Assembly: GCA_017456465.1 (NCBI GenBank)
Contig: JAFTJJ010000096.1
Location: 1 to 10,475 of the forward strand
From: Clostridia bacterium
Lineage (GTDB): Bacteria > Bacillota > Clostridia > Christensenellales > UBA1242
Direction: 5' to 3'
DNA length: 10,475 nt
Every line of letters starts with the position of its first letter. Position 1 is the stretch's first letter. Shown here one piece after another: positions 1 through 6,845 of the stretch. Below the pieces are notes generated by a model. That model saw only the letters and a program-made list of their open reading frames with translations. It searched no databases and was not told the DNA's origin. The position numbers and the translations under genes were made by a program.

Positions 1-2
1 CA

Positions 3-599
3 TTTGAAACAGGAAATGATCTCATGGGGATTGTTGAGTGTGTGAAAAAAATCAAGAAGCTTTATCGCAGACACAAAACAAGTGGAAAGCCGGTTTACAT
101 CACATGTCAAATTTCGAACTTTGTTCCAAAACCATTCACTCCATTTGCATGGTGTGAGAGCATTTCTGTTGCAGAATCAGAAAAGAGATTTGGATTTATT
201 AAAAAAATGCTTCGTGGAATTGGAGTTCGAGTTAAACTTTATTCTCCGGAGTATTCGTGTGTGGAATCAATTTTGTCAAGGGGTGACAGAAAAGTTTCTG
301 AAGCAATTATTCAAGCGTACAGATTTGGCGCAGTGTTCGACAAGAACGCAAAATTATTTAATTTTGATGCATACAAAAAAGCGTTTAATTTTTGTGGAAT
401 TGACATTCAGTCCGAAATGGCAAGACGTGATGCGAGTTCAATTCAGCCTTGGGAAGGTGCGGACATGTTTGTTGAAAAGTCTTATCTCATTTCAGAATAT
501 GAAAAGGCAAAAAAGGGAAGTGTGACGCCAGATTGTAGAAATGGTTGCAAATCTTGTGGACTGAATGCAAAAGGAGGTTGCAAGCATGGTAATCTTTAA
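3..599 (+). CDS. B12-binding-type radical SAM protein, C-terminal part (5' end outside window)
   Basis: The reading frame is open from the window edge, so this is the 3' end of a longer gene and the in-frame ATG at 24 is internal. The first visible residues (FETGNDLMGIVE) fit the loop after a radical SAM TIM barrel, where relatives read like LPTET-DLDGI. A conserved block follows (ITCQISNFVPKPFTPFAW), typical of TIGR03960-type proteins that pair a cobalamin-binding domain with a radical SAM domain. The tail is Cys-rich (CRNGCKSCGLNAKGGC), with a CxxxCxxC pattern that may bind metal. The radical SAM CxxxCxxC cluster motif itself lies upstream and is not visible. The stop overlaps the next gene, which is the normal partner of this family. 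The reaction is unknown; family membership is inferred from motif and neighbour. Confidence 0.85.
   Translation, partial: FETGNDLMGIVECVKKIKKLYRRHKTSGKPVYITCQISNFVPKPFTPFAWCESISVAESEKRFGFIKKMLRGIGVRVKLYSPEYSCVESILSRGDRKVSEAIIQAYRFGAVFDKNAKLFNFDAYKKAFNFCGIDIQSEMARRDASSIQPWEGADMFVEKSYLISEYEKAKKGSVTPDCRNGCKSCGLNAKGGCKHGNL
571..577 (+). promoter_or_regulatory. Ribosome binding site that decides the start of the DUF2344 gene
   Basis: AAGGAGG lies 8 bases before the ATG at 586. The in-frame ATG at 565 would precede this site, so 586 is the better start. Confidence 0.8.
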
Positions 600-1242
600 G
601 TTCAGAAAGACGGGGCGTGCAAAATTCTTATCTCATCTTGAAATGATGAGACTTGTGAAACTTGCAATTCGCAGAGCTGGAATTGATGTGGAAGAAACCA
701 AAAAGGGTGCAATGAAAATTTATTTTTCACCAGCAACACCAATCGGTGTGGAGTCTGAAGTTGAGTTTGTGGAAATTGACATGGATGAAACCGCTCACAA
801 AGTTGCAGACGAACTCAAAACTTATCTTCCTGAAGGCATTGAAATCACAGGAGAATATGACACCAAGGGCAGAATGTTTATTTCTCAGACGGCGTGCCTT
901 GCAAAATATAAAATTGAGATTGATGGGATATCTGACTTGCAAAAGAAAATTTCTGAAGTTTTGTCTTCTGCAGAGTTTTTTGTGAAACTGAAGATGAATG
1001 GCAAAATTTCCACCGAGAGTGTTAATACACTCATTCACAGTTTTTCTTTTGACAAAGGCAACCTTGTGTTGCTTGGGTTCACGGGTGAAAACAATCTTTC
1101 AATAACACAAACAATTTTGCAACTGCTTTCAACAATAGGAAGAGCAGATGCAGAATTTAAAATCAAAAAAACCAACCTTTTTTCAAAAATTGATGAAAGA
1201 TTTCATGATGTGGAGTTGTTGCTCATGAGAAACAAGGTTTAA
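586..1242 (+). CDS. Radical SAM-associated protein, DUF2344 / TIGR03936 family
   Basis: A 218-residue protein beginning MVIFKFRKTGRAKFLSHLE, the usual opening of DUF2344 proteins (K-GxxxFLSHLD/E). A second family block is KIYFSPATPIGVESEVEFVE at residues 44-63, corresponding to the PLGVEG-EAEY stretch of relatives. In many Bacillota this domain is encoded directly after the B12-binding radical SAM gene or is fused to it; here the two genes are separate and overlap by 14 bases, which suggests translational coupling and a shared task. The biochemical role of the family is not established, though its position beside L21/L27 genes has led to proposals linked to RNA or ribosome maturation. An ATG at 565 would add seven residues but lies before the ribosome binding site. 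Confidence 0.87.
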   Translation: MVIFKFRKTGRAKFLSHLEMMRLVKLAIRRAGIDVEETKKGAMKIYFSPATPIGVESEVEFVEIDMDETAHKVADELKTYLPEGIEITGEYDTKGRMFISQTACLAKYKIEIDGISDLQKKISEVLSSAEFFVKLKMNGKISTESVNTLIHSFSFDKGNLVLLGFTGENNLSITQTILQLLSTIGRADAEFKIKKTNLFSKIDERFHDVELLLMRNKV

Positions 1243-1263
1243 CAAAATCAAGGAGAAATTATT

Positions 1264-2547
1264 ATGAAAAGAGAAAATTTGAAAAAGGCAGATTTCGCTG
1301 AATATAACAAACTTGGTTGTGAGTCAAGAGCGGTTGCAAGAGTGAGGGGTGAGGAAAATTATGTGATTGTGGAAAATCCTGAGAGAGGGGTTTACAACAT
1401 TCTTGCTGATGATGTGACAGAACTTACTGAGATTTCAGAATATATGACCATGCTTTACAAAAAAACAGACGGGAGGTTTGGAATCTTGTTTGCAAATGGT
1501 GCAAATGTTGTTTTGACAGCGTGCGATGACATCAGATGTGCGGGGCATTTAAAAACTGAAATGTTTATCATTAGAAGAGACAACAAGGAATATGTTGTAA
1601 AGATTTTTGCCAACGGAAACCTCAGGCGTTATGCCGGACCTTTTGCAGAAGTTCGTCCTTTTGACAAGCGCAGAAAAATGATTGTGCGTGAGATGTCAAA
1701 TGGTGAGCATTCAGTGATTGCTCTTGACAACACTTTTAAGCGTGTCTCTGGATGGTTCAAGGAAATTGGTGAAGCAAATGACGAGGGAATGAGAATTGCT
1801 GTGTTTGGAAACCATTCTTTTATTCTGGACGACAATTTTCATGGTGCAAATGAAACGGTGAATAAAGTGTTCTTTGAGCGTGGCACAGATGGTGTTATTA
1901 AAGCGCCAACAGCGATCATGCCTGTTAGAAACTCAAAAGGTATGGTTGGTTTCGTGGATGGCACAAAATCTGGAGCACCACGCATTTCAAACTTTGTTTT
2001 TGGTGACAAAATTACCGCACCAAGAGAAAGTGGGCTTGTGACAATTTCAAGGACAATTGGCAAAAGTGAGGATGTGAAGCATATTTCACTCTTGAAAGCA
2101 GATGATGAAAATTATCTCATTGATCAAGTTGTGAACGTTGTGGAAGATCCTGAGTTTTTTGATGGTGTCATGAAATCGCTCGAAAAATCAAGAGGTGAAT
2201 CAATCTTTAAAATGGACAGAAAGTACTTCATGAACAAGAGTACGCTTTCAGACATAAAAGTGGCTTATCGCAAATTTTTTGACAACAGAATTGACAGCAT
2301 GAAAGAAATTATTTTGTCAGGAAGAAGTTTCGATGAACTTAGGGAGGATCAAGTAGAATACGTTGAGTTTTTGCTTGATGGCTTTAGAAAAGAACTTAGA
2401 GGAAACTTTAATGATTGTGTGTCAGCGAAGACTTCTGGAAGTGAAGCTGAAACTTTTGGAAGCCACGTTCTTGACGATCTTACTATTGATGAGATTTTGT
2501 ATGATCCAATGGAAGAGATTTATGAAGAGCTTAAAGCTGGAAGATAA
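1264..2547 (+). CDS. Hypothetical 427-residue protein with degenerate WG-like repeats, in the slot often held by rng
   Basis: I do not recognise this gene. It starts 21 bases after the DUF2344 stop, with AAGGAG 8 bases before the ATG, so it is very likely in the same operon. No signal peptide or membrane segment is visible, so it is probably cytosolic. The middle holds two similar units at residues 126-158 and 164-192, both following the pattern F-x-E-[VI] ... [MR]-[IA]-V ... H-S-[VF]-I-[AL]-[LD]-D-[ND]-x-F. A third weaker unit ends VRNSKGMVGFVDG near 221-233. This resembles degenerate WG (KWG) beta-repeats. Residues 295-385 look helical and charged, and the tail is acidic (DDLTIDEILYDPMEEIYEEL). 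Relatives often have ribonuclease G here, but none of its S1 or catalytic motifs is visible, so I assign no function. An AT palindrome and a promoter follow rather than a clear terminator. Confidence 0.8.
   Translation: MKRENLKKADFAEYNKLGCESRAVARVRGEENYVIVENPERGVYNILADDVTELTEISEYMTMLYKKTDGRFGILFANGANVVLTACDDIRCAGHLKTEMFIIRRDNKEYVVKIFANGNLRRYAGPFAEVRPFDKRRKMIVREMSNGEHSVIALDNTFKRVSGWFKEIGEANDEGMRIAVFGNHSFILDDNFHGANETVNKVFFERGTDGVIKAPTAIMPVRNSKGMVGFVDGTKSGAPRISNFVFGDKITAPRESGLVTISRTIGKSEDVKHISLLKADDENYLIDQVVNVVEDPEFFDGVMKSLEKSRGESIFKMDRKYFMNKSTLSDIKVAYRKFFDNRIDSMKEIILSGRSFDELREDQVEYVEFLLDGFRKELRGNFNDCVSAKTSGSEAETFGSHVLDDLTIDEILYDPMEEIYEELKAGR
1639..1839 (+). repeat. Degenerate internal protein repeat inside the 427-residue protein
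   Basis: The encoded units at residues 126-158 and 164-192 align by eye: PFAEVRPFDKRRKMIV followed by HSVIALDNTF, against WFKEIGEANDEGMRIAV followed by HSFILDDNF. The unit is about 30-38 residues. The DNA itself is not obviously repeated, so the duplication is old if it is real. Confidence 0.5.
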
Positions 2548-2574
2548 TTTGAAGATTTGCTTAGTTTAATTGAG

Positions 2575-2592
2575 TTTTATTATATAATAAAA
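2575..2592. repeat. 18-base perfect AT palindrome
   Basis: TTTTATTATATAATAAAA is its own reverse complement. It lies just upstream of the rplU promoter and is not followed by a T run, so it is not a convincing terminator. It could be an operator or simply AT-rich sequence. Confidence 0.5.
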
Positions 2593-2606
2593 TTGGCAAA
2601 AATGCC

Positions 2607-2635
2607 TTGACAACCCGACGCCCTTGTGGTATCAT
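2607..2635 (+). promoter_or_regulatory. Promoter of rplU-prp-rpmA
   Basis: A perfect -35 (TTGACA, 2607-2612), a 17-base spacer and a near-consensus -10 (TATCAT, 2630-2635) make this the strongest promoter in the window. It matches the need for high ribosomal protein expression. A small GGCA-AAAA-TGCC hairpin (2595-2606) abuts the -35. Transcription should begin near 2642, giving a leader of about 110 bases. Confidence 0.85.
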
Positions 2636-2641
2636 TTACCC

Positions 2642-2751
2642 GTGCCACATGCGAAGGGTTATTTTTTTGCAAGTGCGACGATGAAAATTATTATTGGTTT
2701 TTTGGTCGCCACCTAGTGCAGTGAGACTGGAGAAGAGGAGGAAAATACATA
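2642..2751 (+). ncRNA. Structured 5' leader of rplU (probable L21 leader)
   Basis: The leader can fold into several helices: TGCGAA (2650-2655) with TTTGCA (2666-2671), GTGCGAC (2673-2679) with GTCGC-AC (2705-2712, one bulged C), and CAGT-GAG-ACTG (2719-2729). The ribosome binding site AGAGGAGG (2734-2741) follows the last helix. Position before rplU and the structure suggest an autoregulatory L21 leader, a known element class in Bacillota. I cannot confirm that it matches the described L21 leader consensus. Confidence 0.55.
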
Positions 2752-3060
2752 ATGTACGCTATTGTTGAAGCTGGTGGAAAGCAACACAAAGTTGAAGCAG
2801 GCAAGTTCTACAAGTTCGAAAAAATCGAAGCTGAAGTTGGAGCTACTGTTGAACTCCCAGTACTTTTCGTATCTGACGAAGGAAAAGTTCAAACTGGTGC
2901 ACCATACGTGAAAAACGTGAAGTGCGTTGCTGAAGTTCTTGAGCATGGAAAAGAAGACAAGATCGTTGTTTTCAAATACAAGCCAAAAAAGAACGAAAGA
3001 AAGAAACAAGGTCATCGTCAACCTTACACAAAGCTCAAAATTGTTTCAATTGGAAAGTAA
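2752..3060 (+). CDS. rplU: Large ribosomal subunit protein bL21
   Basis: A 102-residue protein, the normal length for L21, which binds 23S rRNA in the large subunit. It opens with the family hallmark MYAIVEAGGKQHKVEAG and carries the basic C-terminal block KYKPKKNERKKQGHRQPYT (residues 75-93) that contacts rRNA. The ATG is preceded by AGAGGAGG with 10 bases of spacing. It is first in the rplU-prp-rpmA unit, transcribed from the strong promoter at 2607 through a structured leader. Confidence 0.98.
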   Translation: MYAIVEAGGKQHKVEAGKFYKFEKIEAEVGATVELPVLFVSDEGKVQTGAPYVKNVKCVAEVLEHGKEDKIVVFKYKPKKNERKKQGHRQPYTKLKIVSIGK

Positions 3061-3063
3061 TTT

Positions 3064-3396
3064 ATGACACACGTTGAAATTTTCAAAAGAAACAATCAAA
3101 TCTACAAGATTGTTTGCGACGGACACACTGGTTATGGTGTGGCAGGCGAAGATATCTGTTGCGCTTCACTTTCAAGTGTTGTGCAAACGGCAGTTCTTGG
3201 ACTTATGATGGTCGCAGGCGTCAATGTGGAACTTGAGAGAGATGAAAAACGAGGTTATCTTTCAGCGGAAATTGTTGAAGATCTCGATGGAGAAAGGCAA
3301 ATTCAAGCAAATGCGATTCTTGACACAATGTTTTGTGGAATTGCAGACTTGAATGAAGGCTTTTCAGATTTTATTGAATTGGAGGTAAAAAGCTAA
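3064..3396 (+). CDS. prp: Ribosomal-processing cysteine protease Prp
   Basis: A 110-residue protein of the Prp family (formerly DUF464/YsxB), which removes the N-terminal extension of L27 so that L27 can function in the peptidyl transferase region. The active-site segment reads DGHTGYGVAGEDICCASLSS. The catalytic pair is His21 and Cys33, twelve residues apart as in characterised Prp, with Asp30 conserved; an extra Cys32 stands beside the nucleophile. It begins 3 bases after the rplU stop with only a weak ribosome binding site (GGAAAG), so translation is probably coupled. Its stop overlaps the rpmA start by one base. Placement between rplU and rpmA is standard for Bacillota and supports the call. 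Confidence 0.96.
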   Translation: MTHVEIFKRNNQIYKIVCDGHTGYGVAGEDICCASLSSVVQTAVLGLMMVAGVNVELERDEKRGYLSAEIVEDLDGERQIQANAILDTMFCGIADLNEGFSDFIELEVKS

Positions 3397-3671
3397 TGTT
3401 TATTATTGCTCAGTTGTTTGCCCACAAGAAAGGTGGCGGTTCAACCAAAAACGGCAGAGATTCTAATGCACAAAGACTTGGTGTGAAGAAGTTTGCTGGT
3501 GAAAAAGTTAAAGCTGGCAACATTATTATTCGTCAACGCGGTACAAAAGTTCATCCAGGAACCAATGTTGGTATTGGTGATGACGACACACTCTTTGCGA
3601 CAGCAGACGGTGTTGTAAAGTTTGAAAGAGTGGGAAAAGACAAGAAAAAAGTTTCTGTTGTGGCTGAATAA
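3396..3671 (+). CDS. rpmA: Large ribosomal subunit protein bL27, with Prp-cleaved N-terminal extension
   Basis: A 91-residue L27 with the conserved core AHKKGGGSTKNGRDSNAQRLG and RQRGTKVHPGTNVG...DDTLFA. Before the core there is an extension MFIIAQLF, so the mature protein should begin at Ala9 once Prp cuts after Phe8. The known Prp site in Staphylococcus is LNLQFF-A; here it is IIAQLF-A, one residue shorter and clearly diverged, although Gln, the Phe before the cut and the Ala after it remain. The start overlaps the prp stop (TAATG), with GGAGG 10 bases upstream. The unit ends at a strong terminator and obg, the common next gene, does not follow. Confidence 0.97.
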   Translation: MFIIAQLFAHKKGGGSTKNGRDSNAQRLGVKKFAGEKVKAGNIIIRQRGTKVHPGTNVGIGDDDTLFATADGVVKFERVGKDKKKVSVVAE

Positions 3672-3693
3672 CAAATTTATATTTTGAAAGCAC

Positions 3694-3726
3694 AAGGCAA
3701 TCACTTTGGTGATTGCCTTTTTTCTT
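3694..3726 (+). terminator. Intrinsic terminator after rpmA
   Basis: AAGGCAATCAC and GTGATTGCCTT form a perfect 11-bp stem around a TTTG loop, followed by a T-rich run. It closes the rplU-prp-rpmA unit 22 bases after the stop. Confidence 0.95.
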
Positions 3727-3779
3727 TTTATTCTTTTAAGTTTATAATTAAAATATGGGCAAAATATTTGGAAGGGGTA

Positions 3780-3808
3780 TTGAATTTGTGGTATTATTAT
3801 AGTATAAT
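3780..3808 (+). promoter_or_regulatory. Promoter of the nfeD-floA operon
   Basis: TTGAAT (3780-3785), 17 bases, TATAAT (3803-3808) gives a good housekeeping sigma-A promoter. The -10 lies in the right arm of a palindrome (3793-3811). In Bacillus subtilis the equivalent operon uses sigma-W; no TGAAAC...CGTA pair was seen here. Confidence 0.75.
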
Positions 3809-3811
3809 AAT
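3793..3811. repeat. AT inverted repeat overlapping the nfeD -10 box
   Basis: ATTATTATA and TATAATAAT are perfect 9-base arms around a single G. The element covers the -10 hexamer, so a bound protein would block transcription; chance in AT-rich DNA is also possible. Confidence 0.45.
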
Positions 3812-3839
3812 GTCGTGATAAAGAAGGAGCAAAATTGTT

Positions 3840-4388
3840 ATGGTTGATGGCTTTGTTACTTTATTTACTGAAACTGACATCGTTGGGCTTATTGTTCTTG
3901 GTGTGAGCCTTGTGTGTTTGATCGCAGAGGTATTCATTCCTTCTTTTGGACTTGTTGGCATTGGTGGCTTGATTTTGGCGGTTGCGGGCATTGTTTTTTG
4001 TGTTCTCAAACCTTGGCTGACTGTCGTGCAAATCATTTGGATTATTGTTGACATTCTTGTGATTTTTGCAGTTGTTATTTTGGCAGTGAAGTTTGGTTTC
4101 TTTTTGTGGAAGAAATCAAGGGGGGAAGTTCAAAAGAAAAGAAAAAAACAATTTCTTGAAATTGACGGGAAAAAGGTTCCAGCTGACGATGTGGGAAATC
4201 CTGATTTTTCATATCTCAAAGGAAAGGCTGGGGTTTGCACAACAGATCTCAATCCTGCTGGAAAGGTTGAAATTGATGGTGAAATTTTTGACGTTCACTC
4301 ACAAAAAGGTTATCTTTACACTGGAAATATGGTGAGAGTTACAAAAACTGTCGGTGCAATTATTTACGTTCAAAAAATTCAATCTTAA
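3840..4388 (+). CDS. NfeD-family membrane protein
   Basis: A 182-residue short-form NfeD protein without the serine protease (ClpP-like) domain of long forms. Three hydrophobic segments span about residues 14-32, 37-56 and 63-88. A basic linker (KKSRGEVQKKRKKQ) follows, then the soluble OB-fold domain at about 125-180, with the typical GKAGVCTTDLNPAGKVEIDG pattern ending in RVTKTVGAIIYVQK. NfeD proteins sit in the membrane next to flotillins and are thought to support their assembly; the OB fold faces the cytosol or membrane surface. Here it is followed by floA, matching the yqeZ-floA pair of Bacillus. The start is set by AAGGAG, 10 bases before the ATG. Confidence 0.93.
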   Translation: MVDGFVTLFTETDIVGLIVLGVSLVCLIAEVFIPSFGLVGIGGLILAVAGIVFCVLKPWLTVVQIIWIIVDILVIFAVVILAVKFGFFLWKKSRGEVQKKRKKQFLEIDGKKVPADDVGNPDFSYLKGKAGVCTTDLNPAGKVEIDGEIFDVHSQKGYLYTGNMVRVTKTVGAIIYVQKIQS

Positions 4389-4494
4389 AAACAAGATTTA
4401 GTTAAATTATATTTTTTTAATAAAGCAAAAACCATAACATATCAATATTTTGTTCATTTCTTTTTCGTAATTTTTCTAATGTGGAGAAAAAATT

Positions 4495-5568
4495 ATGATT
4501 ACGACAAATTATTCAACTTTGATTGCGATGAGCACAGCGGGCATTGTGACACTTTCAGTTTTGGGAGGAGTTCTTGTCCTTGTGCTTATTTTGATGTTTG
4601 TGATGGTTCCAATGAGGCTGTGGTTCAGAGCCTTGGTTTCTGGCGCTCATGTAACAATGACAAAACTTGTTGGAATGAAAATGAGAAAGGTTGATGTGAG
4701 AAAAATTGTGCTTACATACATCACTGCAAAAAAAGCAGGGCTTACAATCACAATTGATGAACTTGAAACTCATCTTATGGCGGGTGGAGATATTGAAAGA
4801 GTTGTGAAAGCATTAATTTCAGCAAAGTCAGCAAGTTTGGATCTTTCAAACCAAACAGCAAAAGCAATTGATCTTGCTGGGCGTGATGTTTATCAAGCAG
4901 TTCGAACATCAGTTGTTCCAAAAATTATTGAAACTCCAGCAATTTCAGCAATGGCAAAAGATGGAATTGAACTCAGGGTTAAAGCAAAAGTGACTGTTAT
5001 GTCAAACATGCACATGCAAATTCAAGGTGCTGGTGAAGAAACAATTATTGCTCGTGTTGGTGAGGGAATTGTCACCACGGTTGGTTCGGCAGCATCACAC
5101 AAGATTGTGCTTGAAAACCCAGATTCAATTTCTTCAACGGTTCTCAACAAGGGGCTTGACTCGGGAACCGCCTATGAAATTGTATCGATTGATATTGCTG
5201 ACATTGATGTGGGCAGAAACATTGGGGCAGAACTTGATATTGCTAATGCTGAAGCTGAAAAGAGAATTGCTGAAGCCAAGGCTGAAGAAAGAAAGTGCAT
5301 GGCAATTGCTGCTGAAAACGAGATGAAAGCGCGTGTTCAAGAAATGCGTGCAGTTGTGATTCAAGCAGAGGCTGAAGTTCCAAAGGCTCTTGCAAAAGCT
5401 TTATCTTCTGGCAAGATGTCTGCAATGGATTATTATAATCTCATGAATGTGCAAGCAGACACATCAATGAGAAATGCAATTTCTGGAAAGAATGCTGACG
5501 GTTCATCAAATGATGAAAAGAAGGCTGTGACTCCAAAACCAAGAATCAGACCGAAGTTGGATATCTAA
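4495..5568 (+). CDS. floA: Flotillin-like protein FloA
   Basis: A 357-residue flotillin that organises functional membrane microdomains. An N-terminal hydrophobic segment at residues 16-38 anchors it, followed by the SPFH/band 7 region and the highly conserved FloA stretch VPKIIETPAISAMAKDGIEL and GAGEETIIARVGEGIVTT (residues 141-195). Residues 245-305 form the Glu/Ala-rich coiled region (ANAEAEKRIAEAKAEERK) used for oligomerisation. The conserved block MDYYNLMNVQADTSMR ends the core, and a short variable tail follows (residues 330-357). The ATG has TGGAG 8 bases upstream. The gap of 106 bases after nfeD contains no clear terminator or promoter, so the two are probably co-transcribed. Confidence 0.97.
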   Translation: MITTNYSTLIAMSTAGIVTLSVLGGVLVLVLILMFVMVPMRLWFRALVSGAHVTMTKLVGMKMRKVDVRKIVLTYITAKKAGLTITIDELETHLMAGGDIERVVKALISAKSASLDLSNQTAKAIDLAGRDVYQAVRTSVVPKIIETPAISAMAKDGIELRVKAKVTVMSNMHMQIQGAGEETIIARVGEGIVTTVGSAASHKIVLENPDSISSTVLNKGLDSGTAYEIVSIDIADIDVGRNIGAELDIANAEAEKRIAEAKAEERKCMAIAAENEMKARVQEMRAVVIQAEAEVPKALAKALSSGKMSAMDYYNLMNVQADTSMRNAISGKNADGSSNDEKKAVTPKPRIRPKLDI

Positions 5569-5613
5569 CGCAAAACAAGGCGGGGTATTTAAGAGAAATT
5601 TGTTATAGCAAAA

Positions 5614-5620
5614 AAGGAGG
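5614..5620 (+). promoter_or_regulatory. Ribosome binding site supporting a GTG start
   Basis: AAGGAGG lies 10 bases before the GTG at 5631, making that the best start for the 307-residue protein. Confidence 0.8.
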
Positions 5621-5630
5621 AGATAACAGC

Positions 5631-6554
5631 GTGAGTGCGATTGAGATTGCAATTGTTTGTGTGATTGGCGGCTTTGCTGTTATTTCTATTTCTAGAGCTA
5701 TTTTTGTCAAAATCAAAGCAAAGGGGAAATCAAAAGGCAAAGAGGAAAAGTTAAAGAAGTCAAAAGAAAAAGCCAAGGCTGAAGGTTTGGACATTGCTGA
5801 TTCAAAGTCAGAAGGGAAGTTAAAGGAAACTCCAGTAGATGAGAAGGGGTTTCGAATTACCAAAAAGGGAGTTGCTAAAATTCAAAAAAAAGCAATTGAC
5901 CGTGATCCAAGAACAATGGCGAAGATTGAGCCAGTTTATGCAAAAAAAGAAAAGAGTGGCGGAGAGTATGAAAGTTTTGATGATTTGCTTTCAAAAATGA
6001 AAAGTGTTGGTGACCCTGACGAACTTGACGATGAAACTTTCAGAAAAATGTTTATGTCGGGAGCAGATCAAGGAGTTTTTGATGGTGATGATTTGGATGA
6101 GATCCCAATGAGCAGCAACTTTCGATCACTCGAGAGTCCTCCAAGCGGAAAAATCAATCGAAAGCTTGAACATTTCACAATTGATGGGAAGCATTTGAGG
6201 GAACAGCAAAACTTTCAAGATTTTCCAAACAGGAAGCCAATGTTCAACACAAATGTTGAATTTACGGAGAGAATCACGGGGCGTTATGCAAACATAACAA
6301 TGGGTGACATTTCAAACAGGCTTGCGCCATCAGAAGAGCAAATGAAAAAGCAAGAAGAAATAAAGGCTGCAAACGAAGAATCTGACGAAGATATTTTTGC
6401 GAAGATTATGGAAAGGAGACGAAGAGAGCTTGGTCTTGAACCTTTGAACCCAAGAGAGCCTGCCGACGAGAAGGAAGTGGTCATCACTCCTGAGACATTG
6501 GTGATTGCGGATGCAATTATGAATCCGCGAAGCAAAAAAAACATCAAAAAATAA
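5631..6554 (+). CDS. Hypothetical single-pass membrane-anchored protein following floA
   Basis: I do not recognise this 307-residue protein. The start is GTG at 5631. Residues 4-25 (EIAIVCVIGGFAVISISRAIFV) form one hydrophobic anchor, followed at once by a strongly basic Lys-rich stretch (about 27-50), so by the positive-inside rule most of the chain should lie in the cytosol. Residues 70-105 stay basic, 112-158 are acidic (DDLLSKMKS, DELDDETFRK, DGDDLDEI), and 230-275 form a charged helical region ending MERRRRELGLEPLNPREP. Low-complexity composition suggests disorder between short conserved patches. It follows floA by 62 bases without a terminator and shares its hairpin terminator, so it probably belongs to the NfeD-FloA system. 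The site corresponds to yqfB/yqfC in Bacillus, but size and sequence differ. Confidence 0.8.
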   Translation: MSAIEIAIVCVIGGFAVISISRAIFVKIKAKGKSKGKEEKLKKSKEKAKAEGLDIADSKSEGKLKETPVDEKGFRITKKGVAKIQKKAIDRDPRTMAKIEPVYAKKEKSGGEYESFDDLLSKMKSVGDPDELDDETFRKMFMSGADQGVFDGDDLDEIPMSSNFRSLESPPSGKINRKLEHFTIDGKHLREQQNFQDFPNRKPMFNTNVEFTERITGRYANITMGDISNRLAPSEEQMKKQEEIKAANEESDEDIFAKIMERRRRELGLEPLNPREPADEKEVVITPETLVIADAIMNPRSKKNIKK

Positions 6555-6591
6555 AAAAAGACGGAATTAAAAGTTTCCGTCTTTTTTTTTT
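6553..6591. terminator. Bidirectional terminator between convergent genes
   Basis: GACGGAA (6560-6566) pairs with TTCCGTC (6575-6581), flanked by an A run on the left and a T run on the right. It ends the plus-strand floA unit, and read on the minus strand it also gives a hairpin with a T tail for the small-gene pair. Confidence 0.9.
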
Positions 6592-6621
6592 GACAATGTA
6601 ATGAAATGTTTGCAATCTTTG

Positions 6622-6825
6622 TTATTTCATATGAAGGGAAATTTTGAAGATTGATCCATCAAGGAATTCGAAGATGTCATCATCAATTTCATTCATATTG
6701 AAAACTTCCTGTATAATGGTTTTGAAGTAATCTATGGTGTCAATTTCGTTTCTCAGAAACAATTTTCTCACTGTTTTGAGTTCATTGTATGAACCCCAAT
6801 CATGATCAAACACATATTCTTTCAT
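6622..6825 (-). CDS. Small hypothetical protein, 67 residues
   Basis: I recognise no family. The protein is short, acidic and rich in aromatic and isoleucine residues (MKEYVFDHDWGSYNELKTVR ... NEIDDDIFEFLDGSIFKIS). No membrane segment is evident; a helical centre (residues 15-45) and a short strand pair at the end are plausible. The case for a real gene is contextual: read on the minus strand, AAGAGGAAAATCGT precedes the ATG, giving GAGG 8 bases upstream; it lies 20 bases after another small ORF on the same strand; no plus-strand gene competes for the space; and a bidirectional terminator follows. It is transcribed away from the HTH regulator and could be under its control. Confidence 0.6.
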   Translation of the reverse strand: MKEYVFDHDWGSYNELKTVRKLFLRNEIDTIDYFKTIIQEVFNMNEIDDDIFEFLDGSIFKISLHMK

Positions 6826-6845
6826 ACGATTTTCCTCTTTTTTTA

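Noticed and set aside
82..525. 147-residue plus-strand ORF in another frame
   Set aside because: It lies fully inside the radical SAM gene, lacks a ribosome binding site and has no family features.
3755..3802. 15-codon ORF (MGKIFGRGIEFVVLL) upstream of nfeD
   Set aside because: No ribosome binding site precedes it and it overlaps the promoter, so it would not be on the nfeD transcript.
4389..4494. Possible sigma-W promoter or terminator between nfeD and floA
   Set aside because: A CGTA occurs near 4466, but no TGAAAC-like box lies 16 bases before it, and no hairpin with a T run was found.
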